In this document: piece by piece, positions 8,674-18,472 of the stretch
How positions within the stretch are numbered: the first letter of the stretch is position 1
Layout of the letters: every line of letters starts with the position of its first letter
Assembly (NCBI GenBank): GCA_033852115.1
Contig: JAWSVE010000002.1
Coordinates: 868,001 to 932,000, forward strand
Origin: JAWSVE01 sp033852115
GTDB lineage: Bacteria > Pseudomonadota > Gammaproteobacteria > Pseudomonadales > Cellvibrionaceae
Length of the DNA stretch: 64,000 nucleotides
Direction: 5' to 3'
The notes under the pieces: generated by a model
What the model saw: the letters and a program-made list of their open reading frames with translations, nothing else
What the model was told of the DNA's origin: nothing
Databases searched by the model: none
Program-made: the position numbers and the translations under genes

Positions 8674-10527
8674 CTATGCCGTTTCGCTTGCGTACGCTAC
8701 GACACAATTTCTGCCGTTCTCTTTGGCTTGGTAGAGCGCAGTGTCAGATTTCTTCATTAGCGAGTCGATGTCGTCATGCTCCTCGAAACGGGCGATACCG
8801 ATACTCACCGTCAAGCGGAGTTCGTCAGCTTCCCCATCTAACCGAATTTCTTCAACTTCTTGTCGAATTCTTTCGGCCAATTCGTGGCTGCCAGCCGTCT
8901 CCTCATTAATTAATAATGCGAATTCCTCCCCGCCAACACGGCCGAATACGTCGTTGTCTCGTACTGATTTAGATAGCTTATGGCAGAACGCAAGTAATGC
9001 GTTATCGCCTGCGTTGTGACCGTAGGTATCGTTGATTGATTTGAAGTGATCAATGTCGAGCATCAATAAGTGAAGTGACAGCGTTTTACGTTTCGCCTGG
9101 CTAATTAAAGAATCCGCTTGTTTTAAAAAGCTTCGACGATTGTGAGTACCTGTTAATGCATCGGTATGTGCTTCAAATTCGGCCAATTTTTTTGCTTCGG
9201 CAAGTTCTTTGGTGCGTTCCTGCACCAACACTTCAAGCTCAGCTTTAGAGCGCTCCATTTGATCTCGATAATTTTTTTCTGCTTGCTCTTTTTGCACACG
9301 AAAACGCCGTACTCGAATACCCATAGCGACCATAATGGTGAGCATTTCAGTAAAAGAGGCGACGGGTGGCCAGTAATAGTTCACATAGTTGTGCGGTACC
9401 CATCCAACGTCGCGCATTGCCTGAACCACCAACCCAAACACCAGGACGCTCCATGCAACCGCGTATATGGCTGCCTCGGTTGACCCTTGTCGCCAGCGAA
9501 CAAAAGAGGCGATAGCAAGAAAAGGGTATAGAAATAATGCAAAGGTAATGGAGAGTATGGCTAATGTGTTGAGCTTAAAAATTCCGCAAACAAATAAGAA
9601 CACCGAATTGGTGAGCATCAATATCAGTACCCAATCGAGCCTCGGCATGTATTCACGAGATTGGAGCGCCATTCGCGCGAAAAATATTCCACTGAAAATT
9701 GTTAGAGCGCCGCTTATAGACATATAGCGCCAGCTATAGTGCTCGGTGACAATATACTGGTGAGCGTAGCCTAATACGGTACTCCAGATGAGTAACTTGG
9801 AGAATGAGTAGGCCGAGTAGGCGTAGAACATCTTTTCGCCGCTGGTGATACCAGCAATCAATGCGAAGATTGACATCACGAAAAAACCACCAAATAGAAA
9901 GGAAAGCGCGCTGGTTTCTTTGGCTTGAAACTCTTTCAACTCACTGGGTTGCCAAATTCGCAAACTGGGGAATGCGTAACCACTCTGATCAGAAGATAAT
10001 TTAACAAAAAAATCGTGCGTTTCGTTTGGTAATAGTGACGCTTCAAAAACGAACCGATTATAGGCAATGGGGCGATGTGAAAATGGATTATCGAGAGAGA
10101 GATCGGCAATTTTTAGAAATGCATCTCTTTGCGGGGATTTTTCGTAAGCCTCAAGTTCGATGAGCTGGTGATCAACATATTCAAGTTGGACACGTTGTGC
10201 CTTGTCGGTAGTATTGTGAAGTGCAAAATGCGTCCACACGGCACCTTTTTTCAGCCGCGTAGAGCCCGCTGTATTGAGTTTAATAAATTGACCTTGCTGA
10301 TAGGCAGCAAGGGCCTCGTCAAGAGAGCGGTCTTTATTGGGGTCATGCCATATAGCCTCTGTGCCGGTGCTTTTTTCGCCAGCTTCTCGACCGGTTATCT
10401 CGATAGGCTCTGACGCTGCTACCGATAGACTTAAAAACAAGAGCCATAGGCTGGTAGCCAATACAACACTTTTGCGTAAAATTTGTTCAAGGCGCGAGGC
10501 CTGCTTTATGGTCTGTAAAGTGCGCAT
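8674..10527 (-). CDS. Membrane diguanylate cyclase with 7TM-DISM sensor
   Basis: 617 residues. A signal anchor (~20-40) is followed by a periplasmic all-beta sensor domain of the 7TMR-DISM extracellular type (~45-195). Next come seven membrane helices (~205-410), a short coiled coil (QKEQAEKNYRDQMERSKAELE), and a C-terminal GGDEF domain (~450-610). The active-site loop is GGEEF and the domain opens with DALTGTHNRRSF. The product-inhibition I-site RxxD is present as RDND, exactly five residues before GGEEF. The protein should make cyclic-di-GMP in response to a periplasmic ligand, possibly a carbohydrate, and be feedback-controlled. It is a single gene divergent from the di-haem operon. Confidence 0.93.
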   Translation of the reverse strand: MRTLQTIKQASRLEQILRKSVVLATSLWLLFLSLSVAASEPIEITGREAGEKSTGTEAIWHDPNKDRSLDEALAAYQQGQFIKLNTAGSTRLKKGAVWTHFALHNTTDKAQRVQLEYVDHQLIELEAYEKSPQRDAFLKIADLSLDNPFSHRPIAYNRFVFEASLLPNETHDFFVKLSSDQSGYAFPSLRIWQPSELKEFQAKETSALSFLFGGFFVMSIFALIAGITSGEKMFYAYSAYSFSKLLIWSTVLGYAHQYIVTEHYSWRYMSISGALTIFSGIFFARMALQSREYMPRLDWVLILMLTNSVFLFVCGIFKLNTLAILSITFALFLYPFLAIASFVRWRQGSTEAAIYAVAWSVLVFGLVVQAMRDVGWVPHNYVNYYWPPVASFTEMLTIMVAMGIRVRRFRVQKEQAEKNYRDQMERSKAELEVLVQERTKELAEAKKLAEFEAHTDALTGTHNRRSFLKQADSLISQAKRKTLSLHLLMLDIDHFKSINDTYGHNAGDNALLAFCHKLSKSVRDNDVFGRVGGEEFALLINEETAGSHELAERIRQEVEEIRLDGEADELRLTVSIGIARFEEHDDIDSLMKKSDTALYQAKENGRNCVVAYASETA

Positions 10528-10849
10528 ACGAGTGTTGAGCGTGAAGCCTTCTTATAATAATTGATGTTGAATTAAGCGACGCGATAAAGACGCGCACTAT
10601 GCCGGATCATACGTCAATCATACAAGGCTAACTATAGTTCTGGGTCAAAAAGTATTCGTATTACCGTTGTCTCGGCTTGAACTGCTATTGTCATGAGGAC
10701 AAATGTTTGTTGGTCGCCTGTAGATGGGGCTTTGTCGTTTTAAGAAAATATGAACCCGACTGACATAGCTCTATTACGCTACCCTTCACCATTCAACTGC
10801 ATTAATCAAAAAACAAAAATGTTTCGCTAAAAGAAATGGGGTCAACCTT
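10528..10849. other. Divergent intergenic region, 322 bases
   Basis: This region separates the diguanylate cyclase (-) from the di-haem cytochrome operon (+) and must hold both promoters. No convincing -35/-10 pair, operator palindrome or RNA gene could be picked out by eye. GGGG at about nine bases before 10850 may serve as ribosome site for the cytochrome gene. Confidence 0.5.
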
Positions 10850-12979
10850 ATGTCACATCGGAGTGGGTTAGCTTTGCTGATCCAAGGATTTAAGCGTGTT
10901 CTACGCAATGTGCTTAGCTTTATTACACGGACGTTCAAGCATTTATGGGGTTGGCTATGTGGTCTATCACGTGCGGCGCTGCAATTTTGGCGCGCATTAG
11001 GCCCGCATTGGCTGCGAGTCACGCTTGTGGTCGCCGTTGTAGGGTTTCTAGCTTATCGATTCATCGATGACTACTTACAGCCAAACCTCACACAGGAAAC
11101 CGTATATTCACTGCGTTATTTGAATGAAGGCTGGAGCGAGCAGCAACGTCAAAGCTTTTATTATACGCCGCAAGGAACAGAACTGTTCGGTCTAGAATAT
11201 AAATGGTTTATCAATTTGGAGTTGCCTCTATCCAACGAGCTGTTGGTAACCGAGGAAAACATGCGCGGCTGGGGTTTTATCGTTGACCCAGGGCAGCGGC
11301 CATCACCTATCAACCCTGGAAATTTACCTGTCGGTTTGGGGCGACATATAGATCCCACAACCCAAAAAGAAGTGCTCGATATCGGTTGTGCAATTTGCCA
11401 CACCGGTGAGCTTCACTACCAAGGTGTTGCGTTGCGAATTGATGGCGGGCAGGCGGTACAAAGTATTCCCAATGCAAAACGCGGTGAATTCATTACCACA
11501 CTTGGAGCGTCGATTTTTGAAACCCTACTGGTTCCTGCAAAATGGGATCGCTTTGCTACACGCGTTGTCGGCCATGATAGCGAGGCGCGTAAACACCTTA
11601 AGAAGGATGTATGGGCGCTAGCCAATCGACTAAAAGATTTTGTTACGGGAGCGGGTGCCTCGAAATACTATCCGGTTGAAGAGGGGCGTGGTCGTACCGA
11701 CGCTGTGGGCCGTATTGGGAATATGGTTTTTGGTTATGATCTTGATCAGCCGGAGAATCTTCACGTAGCGGATGCACCGGCTAGCTATCCATTTATTTGG
11801 GATATCTGGCGTTTTGATTGGGTGCAATACACGGGTTTTACCAACCAGGCAATGGCGCGCAACATGGGTGAAAGTTTAGGTGTACTGGCCCCGATCAAGT
11901 TGGTTGACGAAGACGGTAAGCTCTTAAAGGGCGAAGAATTTGGTCAATCCCTCATTGATATCGATGGCTTGCATTGTGCAGAAGGCTTATTGCGCGATTT
12001 GGAACCTCCTCGTTGGCCAGAAGACGTACTAGGCAGGATCGATATCGAGCAAGCGACGCAAGGTAAACACTTGTTTGCCGAGCGCTGCCAGCATTGTCAC
12101 GGGCCGCACCGGTCCGAACCCTACCTTTGGCCCATTGCCGACGAAGCGAACCCCACTATTGAAGGACAGGCTGGTGTGAATTGGAAATGGGATATGGCAG
12201 GCGATGTTGTCGAAAAAGATGGCAAATATTTCCGCAAAGATTGGCGTGAGGTGATGTGGTCTGTGCCTTGGTTGGATGTGGATGAAATCGGTACCGATCC
12301 CAAGCTAGCTGATAACTTTATCAATAATCTTTACAGTGCTGAAAAACTAATCCCTGGTTCAGATCCAGTAAATGCCGGTTCTGGTTTGCAGTTATTGTTG
12401 AACGAACTCGTGCCATTAACTTACGAGCGTTGGAAAATCGAAGGTGAGCAAATTCCGGATTACGATGGGTTAAATGTGCCTTTCCGTATCGAAAATGTTC
12501 GCGCGTATAAGGCTCGTCCTTTACATGGGGTATGGGCGACACCACCGTTCTTACATAATGGTTCGGTGCCGACCGTCTACCATATGCTATCGACATTGGA
12601 AGAGCGGCCTACAGAGTTTTATGTGGGTAACCGTGAATATGATCCTCAACACTTGGGTTATGTCGCTGCTAAAAGTCCTGGTAGCTTTAAACATGATACG
12701 TCTATTCCTGGCAATCAAAACATTGGGCATCTCTTTACTGATACTAATACGCCAGGTCGTATTGGTAGTAAGTTAAGCGAAGTTGAAAAATTTGCTTTAA
12801 TGGAGTACCTAAAAGTCATGGGCAACCCCGAATTTAGTGAAGCGCTTGGTGGTGATCCGCAGGATTGGAGTCAGTATTCCGCGCCCCCCGAAATCGACGT
12901 GCACGAACAGTCGTGCAGTAACTCGCATTTACGTCATGCGGTTAGCTTCAATAAAAAAGCGGCTGGGGAGGCATTGTAA
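10850..12979 (+). CDS. Membrane-anchored di-haem cytochrome c, RoxA/di-haem peroxidase-like
   Basis: 709 residues. There is one N-terminal membrane helix (~54-70, LRVTLVVAVVGFLAYRF) with the rest periplasmic. Two covalent haem sites are present: CAICH (180-184) and CQHCH (413-417). The motif GRTDAVGRIGN (281-291) and the C-terminal ATPPFLHNGSVPT are characteristic of the di-haem peroxidase superfamily branch that includes rubber oxygenase RoxA. That group contains both peroxidases and dioxygenases, so the reaction (peroxide reduction or oxygenation of a lipid or polyisoprenoid) is open. Its stop overlaps the next gene's ATG as TAATG, so it is translationally coupled to the catalase-fold protein. 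Cytochrome c maturation genes are not in the window. Confidence 0.85.
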   Translation: MSHRSGLALLIQGFKRVLRNVLSFITRTFKHLWGWLCGLSRAALQFWRALGPHWLRVTLVVAVVGFLAYRFIDDYLQPNLTQETVYSLRYLNEGWSEQQRQSFYYTPQGTELFGLEYKWFINLELPLSNELLVTEENMRGWGFIVDPGQRPSPINPGNLPVGLGRHIDPTTQKEVLDIGCAICHTGELHYQGVALRIDGGQAVQSIPNAKRGEFITTLGASIFETLLVPAKWDRFATRVVGHDSEARKHLKKDVWALANRLKDFVTGAGASKYYPVEEGRGRTDAVGRIGNMVFGYDLDQPENLHVADAPASYPFIWDIWRFDWVQYTGFTNQAMARNMGESLGVLAPIKLVDEDGKLLKGEEFGQSLIDIDGLHCAEGLLRDLEPPRWPEDVLGRIDIEQATQGKHLFAERCQHCHGPHRSEPYLWPIADEANPTIEGQAGVNWKWDMAGDVVEKDGKYFRKDWREVMWSVPWLDVDEIGTDPKLADNFINNLYSAEKLIPGSDPVNAGSGLQLLLNELVPLTYERWKIEGEQIPDYDGLNVPFRIENVRAYKARPLHGVWATPPFLHNGSVPTVYHMLSTLEERPTEFYVGNREYDPQHLGYVAAKSPGSFKHDTSIPGNQNIGHLFTDTNTPGRIGSKLSEVEKFALMEYLKVMGNPEFSEALGGDPQDWSQYSAPPEIDVHEQSCSNSHLRHAVSFNKKAAGEAL

Positions 12980-14259
12980 TGAAAAATATTATGACGATTC
13001 CAGCAATGGTCGCCGCTCGAAAATCGCTGTTAGCGACAGCAATCGCGTTGACTTCATTGAGTACCTTCTCTGATGAATTGCCGCTTGCGACGGATACACA
13101 CCGTATCGATACGCTCGGTATGATTATTTCTGAAGAAGAAAAAGCCGCAATAGCGACAGCTATGGAGTATGGTCGAGAGATATCTCGCGCTGCTGAAAAA
13201 GTAAATGGCCTGCCGTACCGTCGCGATGCTCACGCGAAAGCAACTGGCTGTGTTCGTGCGACATTTAGCGTAAACGGCGATATCCCTGAGCATTATCAGC
13301 ACAGTGTATTTAAAAGTCCCGCCAGTGAATTTCAAGCTTGGATTCGTTTTTCTAATGGTGATATGACCGTTCAAAAAGATGAGAAGCCAGATGCACGCGG
13401 TATGGCGATTCGAGTTGTGGGTGTGCCTGGAGAAAAAATAGCACCGGAGCTACCGGATTCGAACGTGCAAGATTTTATTATGACCAATACCCCGGCGTTC
13501 TTTAATCGTAACGTGTTTGATTATGTCGATAACATGGAATATCTAACGCGGCTTGATCGGACTGGTTGGTTCATTGGTTTGTTTCCACCTAGATTGCATC
13601 CAAAGCGCTTTTATCGTGCGACACAAACCGTTAGCCAAAAGATAAATAATCCCTTGCAGCCGCAATATTATTCTATGTTGCCGTACCGTTTGGGCGAAGT
13701 GCCGGTTAAATTTTCTGTTAAACCATGTCCTGGCATGTCCTTTTCTAAGAAAGTCGATAAGTCGAGTTTTGATTTTCTAACAGAACAAATGTCTAACACC
13801 TTGAATAGTGATGCAGCCTGCTTTGATTTTATGGTGCAAGAAAAGCGACCCGGCGCGAATATGCCATTGGATGACGCCACCGTAATCTGGTCAGAGAAAG
13901 AGTCTCCTTTCGTACCGATTGCGAAGGTCTATATCCCGCCGCAAATGTTTACCAGCGAAGCGCAACAAAGCTTCTGTGAGAACCTTTCTATGAACCCTTG
14001 GCATGGCGTTGGGGAATGGGAGCCTTTAGGTAGTCTTAACCGTTCCCGTCGTTTAGTCTACTTTGCGGTGTCTAGTTTTCGTCACGACCAAAACCGAGCG
14101 AAGTTCAGTAACCCGTCGAATTGGTGCCTGGAACGGGATGGAAGCTGTGATGCCTCTGAGTTCCTCAAGGAGGTAACCACCAAACCGAGCATCAAGCCCA
14201 ACTTTGACCCGCTATTCAAACCAATTGATGGCGAAAAAGCTAAGGAGGCGAGCTGGTAG
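12979..14259 (+). CDS. Exported catalase-fold haem protein
   Basis: 426 residues with an N-terminal signal peptide (~20-35, ending STFSDE). The catalase-like fold is shown by the distal histidine in DAHAKATG (about residue 79), the following FQAWIRFSNGD strand and the distal asparagine region in FIMTNTPAFF. The proximal haem ligand motif RxxxY is present as RRLVY, followed by FRHDQNR. It is smaller than true catalases and resembles the catalase-related family that includes allene oxide synthases. The overlap with the di-haem gene implies one complex or pathway: one enzyme could form a hydroperoxide and the other rearrange or remove it. Periplasmic location is inferred from the signal peptide. 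The true substrate is unknown. Confidence 0.85.
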   Translation: MKNIMTIPAMVAARKSLLATAIALTSLSTFSDELPLATDTHRIDTLGMIISEEEKAAIATAMEYGREISRAAEKVNGLPYRRDAHAKATGCVRATFSVNGDIPEHYQHSVFKSPASEFQAWIRFSNGDMTVQKDEKPDARGMAIRVVGVPGEKIAPELPDSNVQDFIMTNTPAFFNRNVFDYVDNMEYLTRLDRTGWFIGLFPPRLHPKRFYRATQTVSQKINNPLQPQYYSMLPYRLGEVPVKFSVKPCPGMSFSKKVDKSSFDFLTEQMSNTLNSDAACFDFMVQEKRPGANMPLDDATVIWSEKESPFVPIAKVYIPPQMFTSEAQQSFCENLSMNPWHGVGEWEPLGSLNRSRRLVYFAVSSFRHDQNRAKFSNPSNWCLERDGSCDASEFLKEVTTKPSIKPNFDPLFKPIDGEKAKEASW

Positions 14260-14271
14260 GCTGGTAAATTT

Positions 14272-14302
14272 AGGGTTTTTGTGGCTCCCCAACAAAAACT
14301 CT
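14272..14302 (+). terminator. Possible terminator after catalase-fold gene
   Basis: AGGGTTTTTGT (14272-14282) and ACAAAAACTCT (14292-14302) form an 11-bp stem with one G-U pair. There is no U-tract downstream, so it is weak. Confidence 0.4.
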
Positions 14303-14464
14303 AGATAAAACAAAAGGTTACGTCAGATCTGGTGAAGGCTGATATTCCCGCTACGAAGCGGTGAATAAAGCAGCAGTTGTGGTAAAATGCCCGGCTCGAA
14401 ATCAGTTGAGCCATGCTCAATAGACAATTCCACAGATATCCACAGTCACTAGACCTGCAGCAGT

Positions 14465-15544
14465 ATGACAAGCGCTATTGAAACAGTAGAGTTAAGCCCC
14501 GAAGTCTCTCCAAACACGCTCACGCCCCAAGAGCGTGTACAGGCATTTCTTGCCCAGATTGAAAGCGCTGAGGGTATTACGCCCGAACAAGAGATATTTT
14601 ATCGCGAAAAAATTACAGGTCTGTTACGTGAGCACAATGCAGTGCTAGTGGCTCACTATTACACCCATCCTATCGTTCAAGCGTTGGCCGAAGAAACCGG
14701 TGGTTGCGTTTCCGATTCATTGGAAATGGCCCGTTTCGGTAAAGACCATCCAGCTGAAACACTCGTTGTTGCGGGTGTTCAGTTTATGGGTGAAACGGCG
14801 AAAATTCTAAGCCCTGAGAAACGCGTCATCATGCCAACCTTAGAAGCAACCTGCTCGCTAGATATTGGTTGCCCCGCGGATGAATTCAGCTCGTTCTGTG
14901 ATCAACACCTGGACCGGACCGTTGTTGTGTACGCCAATACATCGGCTGCGGTAAAAGCGCGTGCTGATTGGGTCGTGACTTCAAGTATCGCTTTAGATGT
15001 AGTTGATTATCTCGATAGCCAAGGAGAAAAAATTCTTTGGGCCCCAGATAAGCACCTAGGCAGCTATGTGCAGAAACAAACGGGTGCCGATGTTTTATTG
15101 TGGGATGGAGCATGCATTGTTCACGAAGAATTTAAAGCGAAAGGTATTCAGGATTTAAAAGCTCGTTACCCTGAAGCTGTTGTATTAGTTCATCCGGAAT
15201 CCCCCGATAATGTCGTGCAGCTTGCAGACGTCATCGGTTCAACATCGCAGTTAATCAACGCCGCAAAAACCATGGATGCAAAACAATTTATTGTCGCCAC
15301 CGACCAAGGCATTTTCTACAAAATGCAACAAGTCTGCCCCGATAAAGAATTAATTATTGCTCCAACGGCCGGTAACGGTGCGACCTGCCGTAGCTGTGCA
15401 AATTGCCCTTGGATGGCAATGAATGATTTGCAGCGTTTAGCGCATGTGTTAGAGCATGGTGGTCAGGAAGTATTTGTAGATCCTGAGATTGCACGTAAGG
15501 CGATGATCCCACTCCAGCGCATGTTGGATTTTAAGAAAGCTTAA
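14465..15544 (+). CDS. nadA: Quinolinate synthase NadA
   Basis: NadA condenses iminoaspartate with dihydroxyacetone phosphate to quinolinate in de novo NAD synthesis, using a [4Fe-4S] cluster. The substrate-binding AHYYTHP is at 63-69. Cluster cysteines are in LEATCSLDIGCP (C130 region), DGACIVHEEF and the C-terminal CRSCANCPWM. 359 residues is the family's usual size. It has its own promoter region (14303-14464), not resolved by eye, and a clear terminator. nadB is not adjacent. Confidence 0.97.
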   Translation: MTSAIETVELSPEVSPNTLTPQERVQAFLAQIESAEGITPEQEIFYREKITGLLREHNAVLVAHYYTHPIVQALAEETGGCVSDSLEMARFGKDHPAETLVVAGVQFMGETAKILSPEKRVIMPTLEATCSLDIGCPADEFSSFCDQHLDRTVVVYANTSAAVKARADWVVTSSIALDVVDYLDSQGEKILWAPDKHLGSYVQKQTGADVLLWDGACIVHEEFKAKGIQDLKARYPEAVVLVHPESPDNVVQLADVIGSTSQLINAAKTMDAKQFIVATDQGIFYKMQQVCPDKELIIAPTAGNGATCRSCANCPWMAMNDLQRLAHVLEHGGQEVFVDPEIARKAMIPLQRMLDFKKA

Positions 15545-15581
15545 AAAATAGCGCTTATATCACATGTCATTCGAGTTGAAG

Positions 15582-15606
15582 AAACCTGGCGTTCGCTGGG
15601 TTTTTT
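15582..15606 (+). terminator. Rho-independent terminator after nadA
   Basis: AAACCTGGC (15582-15590), loop GTTC, GCTGGGTTT: nine pairs including two G-U pairs, running into TTTTTT. It lies 38 bases after the nadA stop. Confidence 0.8.
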
Positions 15607-15920
15607 ACTGTTATAGCAATGGTTTATGTAAGTGCTTAAGCATCTTTGCTTGAGTTCGACTGATTTTCCTTGTCAATAATTGCTGTGTTGTGAATAACCT
15701 GATTCGATACGGCTTAGCGTGTCTATCATCGCCAAAATCGGCACCGATGCGTCCCTTATAGAAACATTTTTTATCTTGTTTTAAAAGAATATCATTTAAT
15801 GCTCGCTCCATTGACCGTGGCTAATGGTCTACTCGTCGGGAGGCGGGATTTTTTGTGTGGATTTTTGCTATTCTCGGCTGGCGGTTTTTAATTTTCTACA
15901 CGTTAAATGGAAATAATAAT
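15607..15920. other. Intergenic region between nadA and lipoprotein gene
   Basis: About 314 bases with no supportable gene. A 66-codon frame on the minus strand (15611-15811) lacks a ribosome site and any recognisable features. The region presumably holds the promoter of the lipoprotein gene; its last 60 bases are AT-rich, but no clean promoter was picked out. Confidence 0.5.
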
Positions 15921-16577
15921 ATGTATAAAAGATTAACATTCTTGTCGTTGTTAAGCATTTTGGGGGCGTGTACGTCGGTCAAGCATATTCCTCTAACCGA
16001 GGAGCAGTCTCAAAATTTGACGAATAAAACAATTGTTCAGTCAAGCTATTCCAAGCCCGATTTTACCGCTATGACCGCGGGGAAAGCGGCGTTTGCGGCC
16101 TTTGGGGCGATAGCTATGATTGCGGAAGGGAATTCAATCGTCGAAGAGAATGATATCGAAGACCCAGCAAAATATATTTCGAATAGTCTTGCGGAAGCGC
16201 TGGCGGATCAGCGAGGTATGAAGTTGGTTTCTTCTGATTTTGTCTCTGAGTCCGACAAAGTCAACGATTTGGTAGATAATCACCCAAAAGTCGACTACAT
16301 ACTCGATTATAAAACGTTTGGTTGGATGTTTGGTTACTACCCTGCGGATTGGTCTCATTACAGGGTTGGGTATAGCGGCCGTTTGAGGGTTGTTGACGCG
16401 GCTGAAAAGAAAGTGATTGCTGAGACTTTGTGTAGTGCCGGAGAGGGGGATGATGAAAACCCACCAACAAAAGATGATCTGTTGGAAAATAATGCCCAGC
16501 TGCTAAAAGATTATCTGCAAAAGGCTGCAGATAACTGCGTAGCGGTGTTGGCTAGTGATATTTTACTTCTCAAGTAA
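15921..16577 (+). CDS. Putative lipoprotein of unknown function
   Basis: 218 residues from the ATG at 15921; the frame extends further upstream but only this start gives a proper signal peptide. Lipobox ILGAC puts the lipidated cysteine at position 17. The mature protein starts TSVKHIPLTEEQ. It has a glycine/alanine-rich hydrophobic stretch (~50-65, AGKAAFAAFGAIAMI) that may associate with membrane. A C-terminal alpha/beta region contains DYILDYKTFGWMFGYYP, SGRLRVVDAAEKKVIAETLC and a late cysteine. The layout resembles outer-membrane lipoproteins of unknown function. It shares a terminator with the convergent pckG. No functional prediction is possible. Confidence 0.8.
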   Translation: MYKRLTFLSLLSILGACTSVKHIPLTEEQSQNLTNKTIVQSSYSKPDFTAMTAGKAAFAAFGAIAMIAEGNSIVEENDIEDPAKYISNSLAEALADQRGMKLVSSDFVSESDKVNDLVDNHPKVDYILDYKTFGWMFGYYPADWSHYRVGYSGRLRVVDAAEKKVIAETLCSAGEGDDENPPTKDDLLENNAQLLKDYLQKAADNCVAVLASDILLLK

Positions 16578-16605
16578 AGCAAGCGCTTAAGTTTCTGAAA
16601 ATTAA

Positions 16606-16637
16606 AAAGCCCCGCTTGCCGAAACAAGCGGGGCTTT
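16606..16637. terminator. Bidirectional terminator between lipoprotein gene and pckG
   Basis: AAAGCCCCGCTTG (16606-16618) and CAAGCGGGGCTTT (16625-16637) pair perfectly over 13 bases around a six-base loop. A-rich and T-rich flanks suit termination from both convergent genes. Confidence 0.93.
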
Positions 16638-16660
16638 CCAATTACGAGCCAAAAAACTAA

Positions 16661-18472
16661 TTAAGCAACGTTAGAGTTCGCTTTCGCTTCTAACAAACGT
16701 GCTTCAAGTTGTTCAACCTGGTTTAGCAATTCTTTCGGTAAGTGATCGCCGAAGCTTGCGTAGTATTCTTTAATGTCTGGAATTTCTTGTAGCCAGCCAT
16801 CGATTTCTACGCGAAGTAGGTTAGCGATTTCAGTTTCAGAAAGATCCAAGCCGCTGAAATCAATACCATCGATTTTTGGTAGGTTGCCGATTGGTGTTTC
16901 GATTGCTTCAGCCGTGCCGTTGCAGCGCTCGAATACCCACTTCAATACACGGCTGTTTTCACCGAAGCCAGGCCACATGAATTTGCCTTCTTCGTTTTTG
17001 CGGAACCAGTTAACGTAGTAAATATTTGGCAACTTAGCACCTTCTTTTTTGCCAACGTTCAACCAGTGGCCCCAGTAGTCGGCCATGTTGTAACCACAGA
17101 ATGGCAACATTGCCAATGGGTCGCGACGGAGTTTGCCGATTGCGCCGAATGCTGCTGCAGTCATTTCTGATGCGATGATGGTGCCGAGGAAAGTACCGTG
17201 GTTCCAGTCTTTTGCTTCGTTAACCAACGGTACAACGGATGCACGACGGCCACCGAAAAGGATAGCGCTAATAGGTACACCTTTTGGATCTTCCCACTCG
17301 TCTGCAATCACTGGGCATTGTGCCGCGGGTGCGGTGAAGCGAGCGTTGGGGTGAGCGGCTGGAGTGTCTGATTCAGGTGTCCAGTCGTTGCCTTTCCAAT
17401 CGGTTAGGTGTGCTGGCTTTTCTTTAGTCATGCCTTCCCACCACACATCGCCGTCATCAGTCAGGGCAACGTTGGTGAAAATAGCATTTTCGTTGATAGA
17501 CAACATCGCATTAGCGTTGGAGTCCATACCGGTACCTGGCGCAACGCCGAAGAAGCCGGCTTCTGGGTTGATGGCGTAAAGTTGGCCATCGTCACCGAAC
17601 TTCATCCAGCAGATGTCGTCCCCAACCGTTTCAACAATCCAGCCTGGGATAGTTGGCGTTAACATCGCGAGGTTGGTTTTACCGCACGCACTTGGGAACG
17701 CGCCCGCGATGTACTTTTTCTCACCTTCTGGGTTGGTGAGTTTCAAAATAAGCATGTGCTCCGCTAACCAGCCTTCGTCGCGAGCCATGGCCGATGCGAT
17801 GCGTAGCGCGAAACATTTTTTACCGAGTAGTGCGTTACCGCCGTAGCCTGAACCGAACGACCAGATTTCACGTGTTTCAGGGTAGTGAACGATGTAGCGG
17901 TTGTCTGGATTACATGGCCATGCAACGTCTTGTTGGCCTTCGTCGAGCGGTGCGCCAACAGAGTGAACGCAAGGGACGAATTCGCCGTCTTCACCCAGTT
18001 GCTCAAGCACTTTAGCGCCTACGCGAGTCATGATGTGCATGTTGGTGACAACGTAAGGAGAGTCAGAAAGCTCAACACCGATGTGTGCGATAGGTGAGCC
18101 AATAGGCCCCATGCTGAAAGGGATAACGTACATGGTACGGCCTTTCATACAGCCTTCGAACAGACCATTTAGTGTTTGGCGCATCTCAGCCGGAGCGCAC
18201 CAGTTATTGGTCGGGCCTGCATCTTCTTCTTTTTCAGAGCAGATAAAGGTACGGTCTTCAACGCGAGCCACGTCTTCTGGAACTGAGCGAACGTAATAAG
18301 AGTTAGGACGCTTGGCTTCGTCGAGTTTTTTCGCTGAGCCACTGGCGACCATTAGGTCCCACATCGCATCGTATTCTTCTTTAGAGCCATCACACCAAAC
18401 CACATCTTTTGGTTGGCATAGCGCTGTCATTTCATCCACCCACTTCTGGAGGGCTTGGTTCTTGGTCGTCAT
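16661..18472 (-). CDS. pckG: Phosphoenolpyruvate carboxykinase (GTP)
   Basis: PckG interconverts oxaloacetate and PEP using GTP/GDP, the entry step of gluconeogenesis. From the ATG at 18472 (MTTKNQALQKW, with AGAGG eight bases upstream) it is 603 residues, as expected. The longest frame begins 38 codons further out, without support. The P-loop with the reactive cysteine is SACGKTNLAML. Other family landmarks are GGNALLGKKCFALRIAS, PGWIVETVGDDICWMKFG and FFGVAPGTG. The GTP enzyme is less common in gammaproteobacteria than the ATP type (PckA), so it is a useful taxonomic hint. It is monocistronic. Confidence 0.97.
   Translation of the reverse strand: MTTKNQALQKWVDEMTALCQPKDVVWCDGSKEEYDAMWDLMVASGSAKKLDEAKRPNSYYVRSVPEDVARVEDRTFICSEKEEDAGPTNNWCAPAEMRQTLNGLFEGCMKGRTMYVIPFSMGPIGSPIAHIGVELSDSPYVVTNMHIMTRVGAKVLEQLGEDGEFVPCVHSVGAPLDEGQQDVAWPCNPDNRYIVHYPETREIWSFGSGYGGNALLGKKCFALRIASAMARDEGWLAEHMLILKLTNPEGEKKYIAGAFPSACGKTNLAMLTPTIPGWIVETVGDDICWMKFGDDGQLYAINPEAGFFGVAPGTGMDSNANAMLSINENAIFTNVALTDDGDVWWEGMTKEKPAHLTDWKGNDWTPESDTPAAHPNARFTAPAAQCPVIADEWEDPKGVPISAILFGGRRASVVPLVNEAKDWNHGTFLGTIIASEMTAAAFGAIGKLRRDPLAMLPFCGYNMADYWGHWLNVGKKEGAKLPNIYYVNWFRKNEEGKFMWPGFGENSRVLKWVFERCNGTAEAIETPIGNLPKIDGIDFSGLDLSETEIANLLRVEIDGWLQEIPDIKEYYASFGDHLPKELLNQVEQLEARLLEAKANSNVA

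Noticed and set aside
15611..15811. 66-codon frame on the minus strand after nadA
   Set aside because: No ribosome site, no family pattern, and it lies in the nadA terminator region.
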